Shown: positions 1 to 8,813, numbered from the stretch's first letter. The stretch: DNA of 64,000 nt from Candidatus Flexifilum breve (GCA_016717205.1 JADKGC010000005.1:310001-374000); one strand, 5' to 3'. Notes: generated by a model not told the origin, from the letters alone. A program made the numbers and translations.

Positions 1-579
1 GTACTCCTGCTCGCGGATGGACATGACCTGACTGCGCACGATGCGCGCCGTGCCCGTCCAGCTCAACCCGCCGATGATGAACACAATCGTCCACACGGTG
101 CGCGGCAGCATGGCCGCCAGCGTGAGCATGATGATGATGCTCGGAAAGGTCATGAACACGTCGGTGATGCGCATGATCACCATGTCGACCCACCCGCGGT
201 AGTAGCCGGAGATCGCGCCCAGCACCGTGCCGATCAGCGTGGCGACGAGCGTCGCGCCGAAGCCGACCACGAGCGAGACCTGTCCGCCGTTGAGCAAGCG
301 ACTCCACACGTCGCGCCCCACGCCATCCGTACCGAGCCAGTGCAGGTCGCTTGGGGGGGACGCGCGCGCGCGCAGGTCAATCGCATCGTAGCGGTAGCGT
401 TCGATGAGCGGCGCGGCGATGGTCAACAACACGATGATGATCAGCACGATCAAAGCAACCACCGCCGGGCGGTTGCGCAAAAAGCGGCGCAGCGCGCGCT
501 TATCGTCGCGGCGTTCGAGTTTGGCGCGGTCTTCATCGGTGACGAGGACGGCAATCGGCTGGCGGGTTTGGTCAGTCAT
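1..579 (-). CDS. ABC transporter permease, DppC-type (partial)
   Basis: Inner-membrane permease of a peptide/opine/nickel-class (family 5) ABC importer, partner of the DppB-type permease just upstream. 193 codons are visible and the C-terminus lies beyond the left edge. A charged cytosolic N-terminus (about residues 1-33) is followed by a hydrophobic helix rich in V, L and I, then the usual periplasmic stretch with HWLGTDGVGRDVWSR, and further membrane segments. HWLGTD..GRD is typical of DppC/OppC. The ATG at 579 overlaps the end of the DppB gene by 8 bp, so the two are translationally coupled. The ATPase subunits are not in the window and probably lie to the left. Substrate is inferred from operon context only. 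Confidence 0.93.
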   Translation of the reverse strand, partial: MTDQTRQPIAVLVTDEDRAKLERRDDKRALRRFLRNRPAVVALIVLIIIVLLTIAAPLIERYRYDAIDLRARASPPSDLHWLGTDGVGRDVWSRLLNGGQVSLVVGFGATLVATLIGTVLGAISGYYRGWVDMVIMRITDVFMTFPSIIIMLTLAAMLPRTVWTIVFIIGGLSWTGTARIVRSQVMSIREQEY

Positions 580-1528
580 AGCGAATCCTCGGGTCGGCGA
601 CGGCGTAGGCGAGATCGGTCACGAGATTGGCGACGAGCACGACCAGCGCGATCACGAGGTTCATGCCCATGAGCAGCGGCACATCGCGCCCATTGACGGC
701 TTCGAGATACAGCGTGCCCATCCCCGGCCAACTGAAGATCGTCTCGGTGAAGACCGCGCCGACCACCAGCGTGGGCAGGCTCAGACCGAACAGCGTGATC
801 ACGGGGAGCAGCGCATTGGGGAAGCCGTGTCCCCACGTGATGCGGTTTTCGCGCATGCCTTTGCCGCGCGCGGTGCGCACATAGTCGGCGCGGATGACTT
901 CGAGCATGGCGAAGCGGGTATAGCGCATGAAATTGGCAATCGGCGCAAGGCTCAACACGGCGGTGGGCAGCGCCAGATAATGCAGCGTCGTGAGCAGCGT
1001 CGGTTCGCGGTCCACCGGGCGCATGCCGCCCGCCGGGAACCACCCGAGTTTGATGGCGAAGACATACAGCACGATGATCCCGGCGACGAATGGCGGAATT
1101 GAGATGCCGAAGAACGAGACGCCCGTCAGCAGAAAATCCCACACAGAGTACTGGCGCAGGGCCGTGAACACGCCGAGCGCTACCCCAAGCGTCGCGCCGA
1201 TGATCAGCGCCGTGCCCGCCAGCAGCACCGTCGCGCTCAGGCGTTGGACAATCGTCGCCGCGACGGGCTGACCGTTGGTATAGCGGTAGCCGAAGTCGCC
1301 TTGCAGCACGTTCCCCAGCCAGTTGACGTAGCGCACGGTCAGCGGTTGATCGAGCCCGAACCGCGCGCGAATGGCCGCTTCGGATTCATCGGTCATGTTG
1401 AGTTCGGGGCGGATGAAGTAGTCGGTGATGTCGCCCGGCGCGAGTTCGATCAGGCCGAAGATGATGATCGTGATGCTGATGAAGACGGGAATGCCGATCA
1501 GCACCCGGCGCAGAATATACTTTTGCAT
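572..1528 (-). CDS. ABC transporter permease, DppB-type
   Basis: 318-residue inner-membrane permease of a family-5 ABC importer. It starts with MQKYILRRVLIGIPV, the standard DppB opening, followed by a first transmembrane helix. The cytosolic coupling loop DYVRTARGKGM, which docks on the ATPase, is intact, and the length is usual for the family. The frame is open further upstream to 1597, but the proline/arginine-rich extension is atypical, and a GAGGG site lies about 10 nt before the ATG at 1528. It follows the solute-binding protein gene after about 138 bp and overlaps the DppC gene. With its neighbours it probably imports an amino-sugar or sialic-acid-like substrate; that part is inference. 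Confidence 0.94.
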   Translation of the reverse strand: MQKYILRRVLIGIPVFISITIIIFGLIELAPGDITDYFIRPELNMTDESEAAIRARFGLDQPLTVRYVNWLGNVLQGDFGYRYTNGQPVAATIVQRLSATVLLAGTALIIGATLGVALGVFTALRQYSVWDFLLTGVSFFGISIPPFVAGIIVLYVFAIKLGWFPAGGMRPVDREPTLLTTLHYLALPTAVLSLAPIANFMRYTRFAMLEVIRADYVRTARGKGMRENRITWGHGFPNALLPVITLFGLSLPTLVVGAVFTETIFSWPGMGTLYLEAVNGRDVPLLMGMNLVIALVVLVANLVTDLAYAVADPRIRYD

Positions 1529-1666
1529 AACCCAAGCCCTCGGTTGGAACGGGCGGCGCGGAGGGGGCCGGGCGCTCAGAACGCCTAATCGCCTCATGGT
1601 GGTCTACGATCGGACGCCCGCGCCCCGCCGGAGCGAGGCACGGACAAAATCATCGTGATACGAACG

Positions 1667-3243
1667 TTACTCGCCGACCGACCACAGTTCAGCGTGATCG
1701 TTGTAGGGGCCGCCCGCCGGCGGGGAACCAGTAGAAGTCTTGCAGGCTGCTGGAAGCGACGCCGAAGCGGATCGCCGTCCACATGTAGCCTTCGGTCGCG
1801 TTGGCGTTCTGGTACGCGCAGATGTCCTGCAGCAGACCGACATAGGCTTCCGGGTCGCCTTCCACGCGCGCCTGCGCGAGCAGGGCGGTGAGTTCCGGGT
1901 ATTCCGTGCCGCTCAGCGGCGCGCCGTCAGTCGTCGGCTGGCCGCCGACTTCGTAGAACGGGAAGGGGAAGTTGGCCATGCCTGCGGCGATCCCACGGTA
2001 GGAGATCGTCCAGCCTTCGCCGGTGTAGAAGTAGCTGTTGTAGGTGGGCACGTCCTGCTTGATCGGGCGTGATGGTCACGCCGACATCCGCCAGGAAGGC
2101 TTGAATCGCCGCCAGCGCATCCGAGTGGAACTGGCTGTCGTAGTAGGTCACAACTTCAACCGGCTGGCTGGCATCGAAGCCCGCGTCGGCGAGGAGCTGG
2201 CGCGCCATGTCCGGGTTGTAGGCGTAGTCATTCAGACCTTCCGCCGGATACATGGCCGGGAACGCGCCAATGCACGGCACGACCTGCGCCGTCCCGCGCA
2301 GCACGGTTTCGGCAATCGCCTGACGGTCGATGGCATACAGGAAAGCCTGACGCACGCGGGCATCCGCAAAGCGCGCATCACGTTCGTTGAAGATCATGTA
2401 GTTGGTGACACCGGACGGGCCGGAGAACACCTGATAGCTCTCGTTGCCTTCAAAGCCGAGCGCCACATCGCCGCTGGCATAGCTGAACTGGATTTCGCCC
2501 GCTTCCAACGCGAGGATGGCCGACGTTTCATCCGCGAAATAGCGGTTGATCAGGCGGTCGAGCTTGGGCTGGCCGCGCCAGTAGTTGGGGTTGGCCACCA
2601 GCGACCAGAATTGATCGCGCTGGAATTCTTCGTGCATGAACGGGCCAGTGCCGATCGCGTCGGTGAAGAACCATTCGGTCGTCTGGTAGTCGGCGGGGGC
2701 GAGGTCGGCCAGCGCGTGTTCCGGCAGAATCCACAGCAGCATCAGGTTGTAGGGCAAACGCGGATTCGCGGCGGTGAGCACGAATTCGACCGTGAGGTCA
2801 TCGACCGCGCGCACTTCCGAGACCGTCGTCGGCGAAAGTTGGCTGAAGCCGGAGAACTGCGTCGCGGCGTCCGGGTTCACGGCGAGGTTGTACGAGAAGA
2901 CGACATCGGCGGCGGTGAAGGGTTCGCCGTCATGCCAGGTCACGCCGTCGCGGAGGTTGAACGTCCACACGGTGTAATCGTCATTCGACGACCAGTCGGT
3001 GGCGAGTTCCGGTTCCGGCGCGCTGATGTCGCTGTTCCACACCACCAGCGTCGACCAGATCTTCGACAGCCACGTGCGGCCAGCCGTATCCATATAGGGG
3101 CGCACACCCGGCGCGCCGCCGGGGCCAATATCAAACGCACCGATGAGCGTGTTACCGCTCGTGTCCTGTGCGAGGCTGACGGTCAACGGGATCGCCAGAA
3201 CAAGCAAAAGGGCGACCAACACTAACTTCTTCCAAAGATTCAT
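1667..3243 (-). CDS. ABC transporter solute-binding protein, family 5 (two frameshifts)
   Basis: Extracytoplasmic binding protein of the SBP_bac_5 family. The ATG at 3243 follows a GGAGG site and encodes a signal peptide (MNLWKKLVLVALLLVL..., cleavage near SLAQ). The middle has typical family text such as DGVTWHDGEPFTAADVVFS. The reading frame is broken twice. Near 2065-2067 the frame leaves ...GVTIT and continues as KQDVPTYNSYFYTG in the next frame. Near 1713-1715 it leaves FYWFPAGG and continues as GPYNDHAELWSVGE, a typical family C-terminus ending in TAA at 1667. Removing one base from a three-base C or G run restores the frame each time, so sequencing error is the likelier explanation, though a real pseudogene cannot be excluded. 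Confidence 0.88.
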
Positions 3244-3295
3244 TGCTGCCTCCAAAACGTAAATAAAGCGTATGTTCAATCGATAAGGAGCCGAC

Positions 3296-4243
3296 CTAGT
3301 GCGCCGCTCCTTCGATACACAGAATTTCCGGGATCAACCGGGCCGCGACCGCGCGCACCCGCCCAGCCTCCGTCTCGTCGATCCAACGATAGGGTAAACG
3401 CAGCCGTGAACCGATATGCGCCCATCCGCCAATCACCGACAGGAACTTGTCGAGCGCGCCGTTCGGGTAGTGCTGCTCCGTGATGTACGGGATGATCTCC
3501 GCTTCCCAGAACTGCAGAATGCGGCGCTCAATATCCAGCGCCGCCGGAAGGTCAACACGCATGAGGTCGTACCAGCGCTGTGCGCCGACCGGATGCAGAC
3601 AGGCGACGTTGGAATACGCGCCCGCTCCGCCGCGGCTGTAGCCAGTCGCCAGCAGATGCCCCGGCACGAACACCGAGAGATCGCTCATATGGGCGCGCAT
3701 CTCAGCGTACCACGCTTCATCGCCCGCGGGCACTTTGACGCCGACCAGCGCCGGAACCGCCCGCTTGAGCAGCCCGAACTGCGCGGGCGTCAGGCGGCGT
3801 TTGGCGTGCGGCGGGTTGTACAGCACCAGCGGAATCGGATCAGCAGCGGCGGCGAACAACTGCAAGCACGTGATCATCTCGGCGTCCTGCACCGGAAACC
3901 AGTCGGGCAGAATCACCTGAAAGGCGCTGGGCTGGAAGGCTCGTGAGCGGCGAATGCGGTCGAGCGAAATTTGCATGCTCATGTGGCTCGCGCCGATCTG
4001 GAACGGCAGCCCCGCTGCGTTGCAGCGCGCCGCGACCAACTCGTGAATACGGTCAAATTCGGCTTCCGTCTGCGTGTGGAATTCGCCCGCCGTGCCGTTG
4101 GTGTACAACCCGTTGACGCCCGCAGCCGTCAGGTAGACGACTTCCTCATCCAGTCGCGCATAGTCGATGCTCTCGTCGGCGTTGATCGGCAGCATGAGCG
4201 TGCACCAGTTGCCGACGATTTCGGAAGCGGTGAGCGGTTTCAT
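3296..4243 (-). CDS. DapA/NanA-superfamily aldolase
   Basis: 315-residue (beta/alpha)8 class I aldolase of the dihydrodipicolinate synthase / N-acetylneuraminate lyase superfamily, which cleaves or forms 2-keto acids through a lysine Schiff base. Visible active-site elements are TNGTAGE at 48-54 (the G-T/S-T-G-E substrate carboxylate loop), Tyr142 in LYNPP, and Lys170 in VGVKVP. The start overlaps the stop of the GntR gene by 4 bp (ATGA). Beside a NanE-NanK fusion it may act as a sialic-acid or other keto-acid sugar lyase. The sequence alone cannot separate NanA from the other lyases and dehydratases of the superfamily. Confidence 0.85.
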   Translation of the reverse strand: MKPLTASEIVGNWCTLMLPINADESIDYARLDEEVVYLTAAGVNGLYTNGTAGEFHTQTEAEFDRIHELVAARCNAAGLPFQIGASHMSMQISLDRIRRSRAFQPSAFQVILPDWFPVQDAEMITCLQLFAAAADPIPLVLYNPPHAKRRLTPAQFGLLKRAVPALVGVKVPAGDEAWYAEMRAHMSDLSVFVPGHLLATGYSRGGAGAYSNVACLHPVGAQRWYDLMRVDLPAALDIERRILQFWEAEIIPYITEQHYPNGALDKFLSVIGGWAHIGSRLRLPYRWIDETEAGRVRAVAARLIPEILCIEGAAH

Positions 4244-4968
4244 GGGGCTTTCTCCTCCGCGTGCGCGGCCTTCATCAGGCGCAGGCGCTCTTTGATATCG
4301 CCGTAATGCGAGTTGAGCGCGCGGCGCACGGTATCGGCATCGCCTGTCCGCAGCGCATCAACAATCGCGGCGTGCGCGGCGGCGGTGCGCAGCGGGTTGC
4401 TGTCGGCAATGTTGACCGTCCCCAACGCTTTGCGCAGCGTGCTCCAGAAAATATCTTGCAATTGGAGCAGAATGGTATTGCCGAGCGGGCGGAAGAGTTC
4501 CATATGAAAAGCGCGGTCTTCTTCCACCAGCGACTCGCCCTGTTCGGCGCGGCGGCGCATCTGCCCGACAATCGCATCGAGCGTCGCCAGTCGTTCGGGA
4601 GTCACATGTGGCAGGGCGAGATCGACCATGCCGCTTTCCAGCACTTCGCGCACTTGCAGCATGTCTTCCAGTTCGTTCAGGTCGAAGAGCACGCCGTAGG
4701 AGAGATTTTCGAGCAGCGGCTGCAGGGTAAAGCCTTTGACGTACAAGCCGCTCCCCCGCCGCACATCGAGGATGCCGAGAGAGGCGAGGGACTGCACGGC
4801 TTCGCGCACCGAGTTGCGGCTGACACCTAACTGCTGGCTGAGGGCATTTTCGGACGGCAGCTTCGCGCCGTCCTGCAAATGATTATCCAGAATGTACTGT
4901 TTGATCGCCTCCTGCACCTGATCATTGATCTGCGGCACAGCTTTAAGGCGCTGTAAGGGTTTTTGCAC
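4240..4968 (-). CDS. GntR-family transcriptional regulator, FCD subfamily
   Basis: 242-residue repressor-type regulator. Residues about 12-75 form the GntR winged helix-turn-helix (KLPSENALSQQLGVSRNSVREAVQSLASLGILDVRRGSGLYV in outline). The C-terminal FCD domain is all-helical and binds a metal and a small carboxylate or sugar ligand. FCD regulators such as NanR control sialic-acid genes, and the position between the NanE-kinase fusion and the aldolase fits local control. It overlaps the aldolase gene by 4 bp. The 94 bp upstream (4969-5062) contain TGTACA- and TTGTA-like half sites, but I cannot define an operator there. Confidence 0.9.
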   Translation of the reverse strand: MQKPLQRLKAVPQINDQVQEAIKQYILDNHLQDGAKLPSENALSQQLGVSRNSVREAVQSLASLGILDVRRGSGLYVKGFTLQPLLENLSYGVLFDLNELEDMLQVREVLESGMVDLALPHVTPERLATLDAIVGQMRRRAEQGESLVEEDRAFHMELFRPLGNTILLQLQDIFWSTLRKALGTVNIADSNPLRTAAAHAAIVDALRTGDADTVRRALNSHYGDIKERLRLMKAAHAEEKAP

Positions 4969-5062
4969 AGTCTAAACCTACATCCAAAACATATTTTGTT
5001 TCAGTATAGGTCAACTTGTAGGATATGTACACCGGATTTGTATAGTTTTGACCAACCCTCCC

Positions 5063-6658
5063 TCAGATTTGCCGTGCCAGCAGTCCCGCGCCGAGCACGC
5101 CTTCGTGATTGCGGAGCGCAGCGGGCAAAATGGGCGTCTCGACCAGCGGCGGATAGACCTGCGCGCGAAAGGCGGCGCGCACGCTGTCGAAATACAGGTC
5201 GCCGATGCGGGCAACGCCGCCACCGATCACCACGACCGACGGACTCAGCACGTTGACCATGCTCGCCACACCGTAACCAAGCCACGCCCCGACGACGCGG
5301 ATCGCCATCAGCGCGGCGGGATCACCCGCCTGCGCGGCGGCGACGACCTGTTCGCCCGTGCTCAACGGTGCGGCAGCGCGCTCATTGTATTCGGTGACGA
5401 GACAGCCCCCGCTGGCATAGGCTTCGAGACAGCCGTGCCGTCCACACGGACATAAGCGCCCATCCCGTTCGACGGCAATGTGACCGAGTTCAAGGCCACT
5501 GCGGTCATCGGCGTGATAAATCTGTCCATCCACAACGTAGCCGCCGCCGATGCCCGTGCCGACCGTCACGCCGAGCACCGAGCGATAGCCGCGCCCCGCG
5601 CCGATCAACGCTTCGGCGAGGGTCGCCGCCTGGCCATCGTTCTCCACCGCGACCGGGAGACCAAAACGCGCCGCCAGCGTGCCCTTGACATCCGTGCCGA
5701 CCCAGTCGGGAATGGAGGCGGTCGCAAAACGAATCACACCCTGACGATCCACCACGCCACCCGTCGAGACGCCGATCGCGCTGGCGTTAGGAGCCGCTTG
5801 CAGCGCGCGTTCGACCGCGTCGCCAATGCGCAGCATGACCTGTGCGCCACCTGCTGCGGCCTCGGTCGGTACGCGTTCCTCGTAGATCAGCTCGGTTTCA
5901 TTCGCCAGCGCGCCCACGGCGATCTTCGTACCGCCCACATCCACGCCGATCACGACGCCGGACTGCGCCCGGTGATAGCTATTTAGAGCCGTCACATACT
6001 GCTCGGTGATCCAGCGCGGCTTGGTGATCATGGAGCCGCACACGACCGCGAAACCGCCCAGTTCCAGCACATGCCGCGCATGCTCTGGCGAGGCGATCCG
6101 CCCTTCGGCGATCACCGGCACGCTAAGCGCCGCCGCCAGCCGCGCCAGCAGATCAAAATCTGGCTCGTCTTGCGCGGGGCTGTAGGTCGTGTAGCCGGAG
6201 AGTGTGGTCGCGACGATGTCCGCGCCCGCTTCGGCGGCGGCAATCCCCTCGTCATAGGTGGCAATGTCCGCCATGACCGCGACGCCAAGTTCCGCGCGGA
6301 TGCGCCGGATTAGTTCGGCGGCAGGCAAGCGCCCCTCTTCCGCGCCGCGCCGTGTCGCGTCCACGGCGATGATGTCCGCGCCCGCCGCGACGATGGCGCG
6401 CGCCGCGTCGACGCTCGGCGTGATGCGAATGCCGAAGCCGGGTAAATCCTGCTTGTCGATCCCGATCAGCGGCAGGTCGGACAGCCGCTTGATCGCCGTG
6501 ATGTCGGCGACCCCGTTGGCGCGCAGCCCCACCGCCCCGCCGATCTGCGCGGCCAGCGCCATGTGCGCCATCGCATCACTGCCGTACAAACCGTCGCCTG
6601 TACCTGCCTGACACGAGACGATCAGCCCGCCGCGCAGCCTGGCTACTACTGGATGCAT
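5063..6658 (-). CDS. Fused ManNAc-6-P epimerase (NanE) and ROK kinase (NanK-like)
   Basis: 531-residue bifunctional protein. Residues about 1-225 are a NanE TIM barrel that interconverts ManNAc-6-P and GlcNAc-6-P. It carries GIDKQD (Lys69) and VIAEGRI (Glu185), matching the expected catalytic Lys/Glu. Residues about 235-531 are a ROK sugar kinase with phosphate loop DVGGTK (240-245), the ELGH motif, and the zinc-binding CxCGxxGCxE signature. Kinase and epimerase catalyse consecutive steps (ManNAc to ManNAc-6-P to GlcNAc-6-P). The ATG at 6658 has AAGGAGG at ideal spacing; an ATG at 6679 lacks this. First gene of the minus-strand operon. Confidence 0.92.
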   Translation of the reverse strand: MHPVVARLRGGLIVSCQAGTGDGLYGSDAMAHMALAAQIGGAVGLRANGVADITAIKRLSDLPLIGIDKQDLPGFGIRITPSVDAARAIVAAGADIIAVDATRRGAEEGRLPAAELIRRIRAELGVAVMADIATYDEGIAAAEAGADIVATTLSGYTTYSPAQDEPDFDLLARLAAALSVPVIAEGRIASPEHARHVLELGGFAVVCGSMITKPRWITEQYVTALNSYHRAQSGVVIGVDVGGTKIAVGALANETELIYEERVPTEAAAGGAQVMLRIGDAVERALQAAPNASAIGVSTGGVVDRQGVIRFATASIPDWVGTDVKGTLAARFGLPVAVENDGQAATLAEALIGAGRGYRSVLGVTVGTGIGGGYVVDGQIYHADDRSGLELGHIAVERDGRLCPCGRHGCLEAYASGGCLVTEYNERAAAPLSTGEQVVAAAQAGDPAALMAIRVVGAWLGYGVASMVNVLSPSVVVIGGGVARIGDLYFDSVRAAFRAQVYPPLVETPILPAALRNHEGVLGAGLLARQI

Positions 6659-6835
6659 ATTTCCTCCTTGTGAGCGCACCTATGCGCAGTCCAGAAACTC
6701 CCGTTCAGCCGCCGACTCTAGCACGAGTTGCGCGTTTTGAAAGTACGCTCGCACCTCTGTGATTGTTCAATGATTACGCAGACCGCAGATCTACCCCTCC
6801 GCAAATCGGTCGACGTCCGCCTGAACTTAATGCCC

Positions 6836-6860
6836 GCCGATCCATGTGATCGGCTATACT
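6836..6860 (+). promoter_or_regulatory. Dyad and -10 element ahead of the TIR-UDG gene
   Basis: A perfect 7-bp inverted repeat GCCGATC-N5-GATCGGC (6836-6854) abuts a TATACT -10-like hexamer (6855-6860), about 30 bp before the TIR-UDG start codon. No convincing -35 box is seen. The dyad could be an operator overlapping the promoter; this is inference from position and symmetry. Confidence 0.4.
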
Positions 6861-6889
6861 AAAATCGGACTCAGGGGGATAGCAAACAC

Positions 6890-7984
6890 ATGCTGCGCAT
6901 CTTCATCAACTATCGACGGCAGGACAGCGAAGGCTACGCGGGACGCCTGTTTGACCATCTGCTGCACCATCTGGAACGCGAGCAGGTGTTCATCGACGTG
7001 GACGATATTCCAGCCGGTGCCGATTTTGTCGACGCGCTGGAAAAAGCGGTCGCCACCTGTGATGTGCTGCTCGCCGTAATCGGCCCGCAGTGGGCGACGA
7101 TCACCGACGAGAGCGGCGCGCGCCGCATCCAGCAGTGGAACGACTTCGTGCGCATCGAAATCGCCAGCGCGCTGCGCTTGGGCAAATTCGTCGTGCCCGT
7201 GCTGGTCGGGCGCGCGCCCATGCCCGCTCCCGGTGACCTCCCTGACGATTTGCAGGCCTTAGCCCGCCGCAACGCGATTGCGCTCGGACATCACAGTTTC
7301 GCCCGCGATGTCGAAAAGCTGGTCACGGCGATCAAAGAGGCCGTGCCCGCCAACGAGTCGTTTAAGCCGCGCCCCAATTCTGAGACGCTGCGCCAGAAAG
7401 ACGAAGCGCTGCGCGCCGTCCGCGCTGAGGTGATCAACGCGCAGGCCTCGCCGCTGTATGCCTGCCGCATGGAAAACGGCTATTTTCCCGTCTTCGGCGA
7501 GGGCAACGCCGACGCAAATCTCATGTTCATCGGCGAAGCGCCCGGCAAGAACGAAGGTCGACAGGGACGTCCGTTCATCGGCCCGTCCGGCTCGGTGCTC
7601 GACGATATGCTCGCCGGGATCAATTTGAAGCGCGCCGACGTGTTCGTGACCAATCTACTGCTCGACTGCCCGCCCACCAAGCGCGAACCGACGCCCGAAG
7701 AGATCGCGTTCTACGTACCGTTTGTGGATCGCATCATCGACATAATCCAGCCCGCCGTGATCGCACCGCTCGGGCGCTTTGCGACCAGCTATATCCTCAA
7801 GAAGCTCGGCTTAAGCGAACACAAGGGCAAGATCGGCGAACTGCACGGGCGCTTGATCCGTGCCGCCATGCCCTACGGCGACATCCATATTGTACCGCTC
7901 TATCACCCGGCGGTGGTGCTCTACAGCGCCAGCCAAAAAGAACTGCTGCGCAAGGATTTCGACAAGCTCAAAGTCTTCGTGTAG
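6890..7984 (+). CDS. TIR domain fused to family-4-like uracil-DNA glycosylase
   Basis: 364-residue two-domain protein. Residues 1-about 145 are a bacterial TIR domain (FINYRRQDSEGYAGRL start, FIDVDDIPAG loop, and Glu90 in WNDFVRIEIASAL at the position of the NAD-cleaving glutamate). A charged linker (about 155-182) leads to a uracil-DNA glycosylase fold with VFGEGN (201-206), GEAPGKNEG (215-223) and GRPFIGPSG, the REPTPEE stretch, and the HPA motif (339-341). Only two of the four iron-sulfur cysteines of family 4 are kept (C192, C260); the other two align with E195 and Y275. A GGGGGA site precedes the ATG. No partner gene lies downstream. TIR NADases are known abortive-infection effectors; coupling to uracil recognition is inferred. 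Confidence 0.9.
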   Translation: MLRIFINYRRQDSEGYAGRLFDHLLHHLEREQVFIDVDDIPAGADFVDALEKAVATCDVLLAVIGPQWATITDESGARRIQQWNDFVRIEIASALRLGKFVVPVLVGRAPMPAPGDLPDDLQALARRNAIALGHHSFARDVEKLVTAIKEAVPANESFKPRPNSETLRQKDEALRAVRAEVINAQASPLYACRMENGYFPVFGEGNADANLMFIGEAPGKNEGRQGRPFIGPSGSVLDDMLAGINLKRADVFVTNLLLDCPPTKREPTPEEIAFYVPFVDRIIDIIQPAVIAPLGRFATSYILKKLGLSEHKGKIGELHGRLIRAAMPYGDIHIVPLYHPAVVLYSASQKELLRKDFDKLKVFV

Positions 7985-8188
7985 GTCAGAGGTGTTGGCA
8001 GGCGGGTGTTGGTTCTGATTTGAACCGAAGATGAAATCTCAGGGCAGGTAGTCATAGGCCTTAGCCCCTGAGCGCACACCCGCAGACGCGCTAGGGAGCG
8101 TGTCGGACGAAGCATGAGCGTATTTCACATTTGGTGAAAATCCTTAACCTCACCCTGCTTGCATGGGAGAAGAGGAGGCTTGGCAGGC

Positions 8189-8211
8189 ACTGTTGGCTCC
8201 CCTCCCCGAAT
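8189..8211. repeat. Truncated GAATTC-palindrome repeat
   Basis: Left half of the dispersed repeat (TTGGCTCCCCTCCCCGAATTC) that is complete at several other sites in the window. The second half is missing and the sequence runs directly into the IS4 remnant, so transposon insertion or deletion probably truncated it. Confidence 0.6.
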
Positions 8212-8216
8212 TCGAT

Positions 8217-8813
8217 TCACGTTACGACACTTTTAAAGGTCGGGGAATCGGGGGCAAGATAGAACTCGAGATTTTGGGGGCGGGAGGAAATAAAACGGGC
8301 AACGAGTGCGTCCAAGCCGAAACGAAAGAGACTGAGGCGTTTTTGGCGGACGCTGAGGGAATAGAGGAAGTAGACTTGAGTGCCTTGGGTGAGCAACCAG
8401 AGGCAGGCACAAGCGAGCACGAGGAGCAGGCGGGCGGTCTGGCTCGGTAACCAGAAGCGCGAACGCTGCCAGTGACAGCCAGCGCTCTTCAAGTCACGAA
8501 AGCTGGCCTCATGATGAAAGCGGACCGCGTAGAGCTGTGGGGCGAAGTGCCTAAGCCGCGATCCGCCAGCACGACCGCGACCTGGTCGGCTGGGAGCAGG
8601 TGGACGAGTAACTGTTGCATGAGGGTGACTTGGCCTGCTTCCGCATAGTCTGTCGACCAGTAGGCACGCCAGACTAAGGGGATCGCGCACGCATAATAGG
8701 CGCCCCTCCATCATCACGCTCACGTGCTGGCTCAGTTTGGTCTCGTCGAGCAACACCAGTAACGGGGCTTTCCCCCACAAACACATCACCCTCCGCCTCT
8801 CCTCTAGGCTCAC
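8217..8813 (-). pseudogene. IS4-family transposase remnant
   Basis: Decayed DDE transposase. One frame holds LLVLLDETKLSQHVSVMMEGRLL (first catalytic Asp). A second frame continues with VWRAYWSTDYAEAGQVTLMQQL and VVLADRGL (second Asp). The original frame resumes at PQLYAVRFHHEASFRDLKSAG, the E-x6-K part of the YREK signature. At least one frameshift is present, and a segment between the second Asp and the YREK region is deleted, as is the N-terminus. It resembles the better-preserved element at 50472-51669 but differs in sequence. No terminal inverted repeats or target duplication were found. The rest of 7985-8962 holds only repeat fragments. Confidence 0.85.

Noticed and set aside
2044..3225. 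393-residue open frame on the plus strand
   Set aside because: Antisense to the solute-binding protein; no domain, low-complexity composition.
4969..5062. GntR operator
   Set aside because: TGTACA and TTGTA half sites are visible, but no symmetric pair of adequate quality; not listed as a feature.
8163..8450. 95-residue plus-strand frame at the IS remnant, as a partner of the TIR-UDG gene
   Set aside because: Opposite the transposase remnant; acidic and repetitive, with no domain. The TIR-UDG gene has no real downstream partner.
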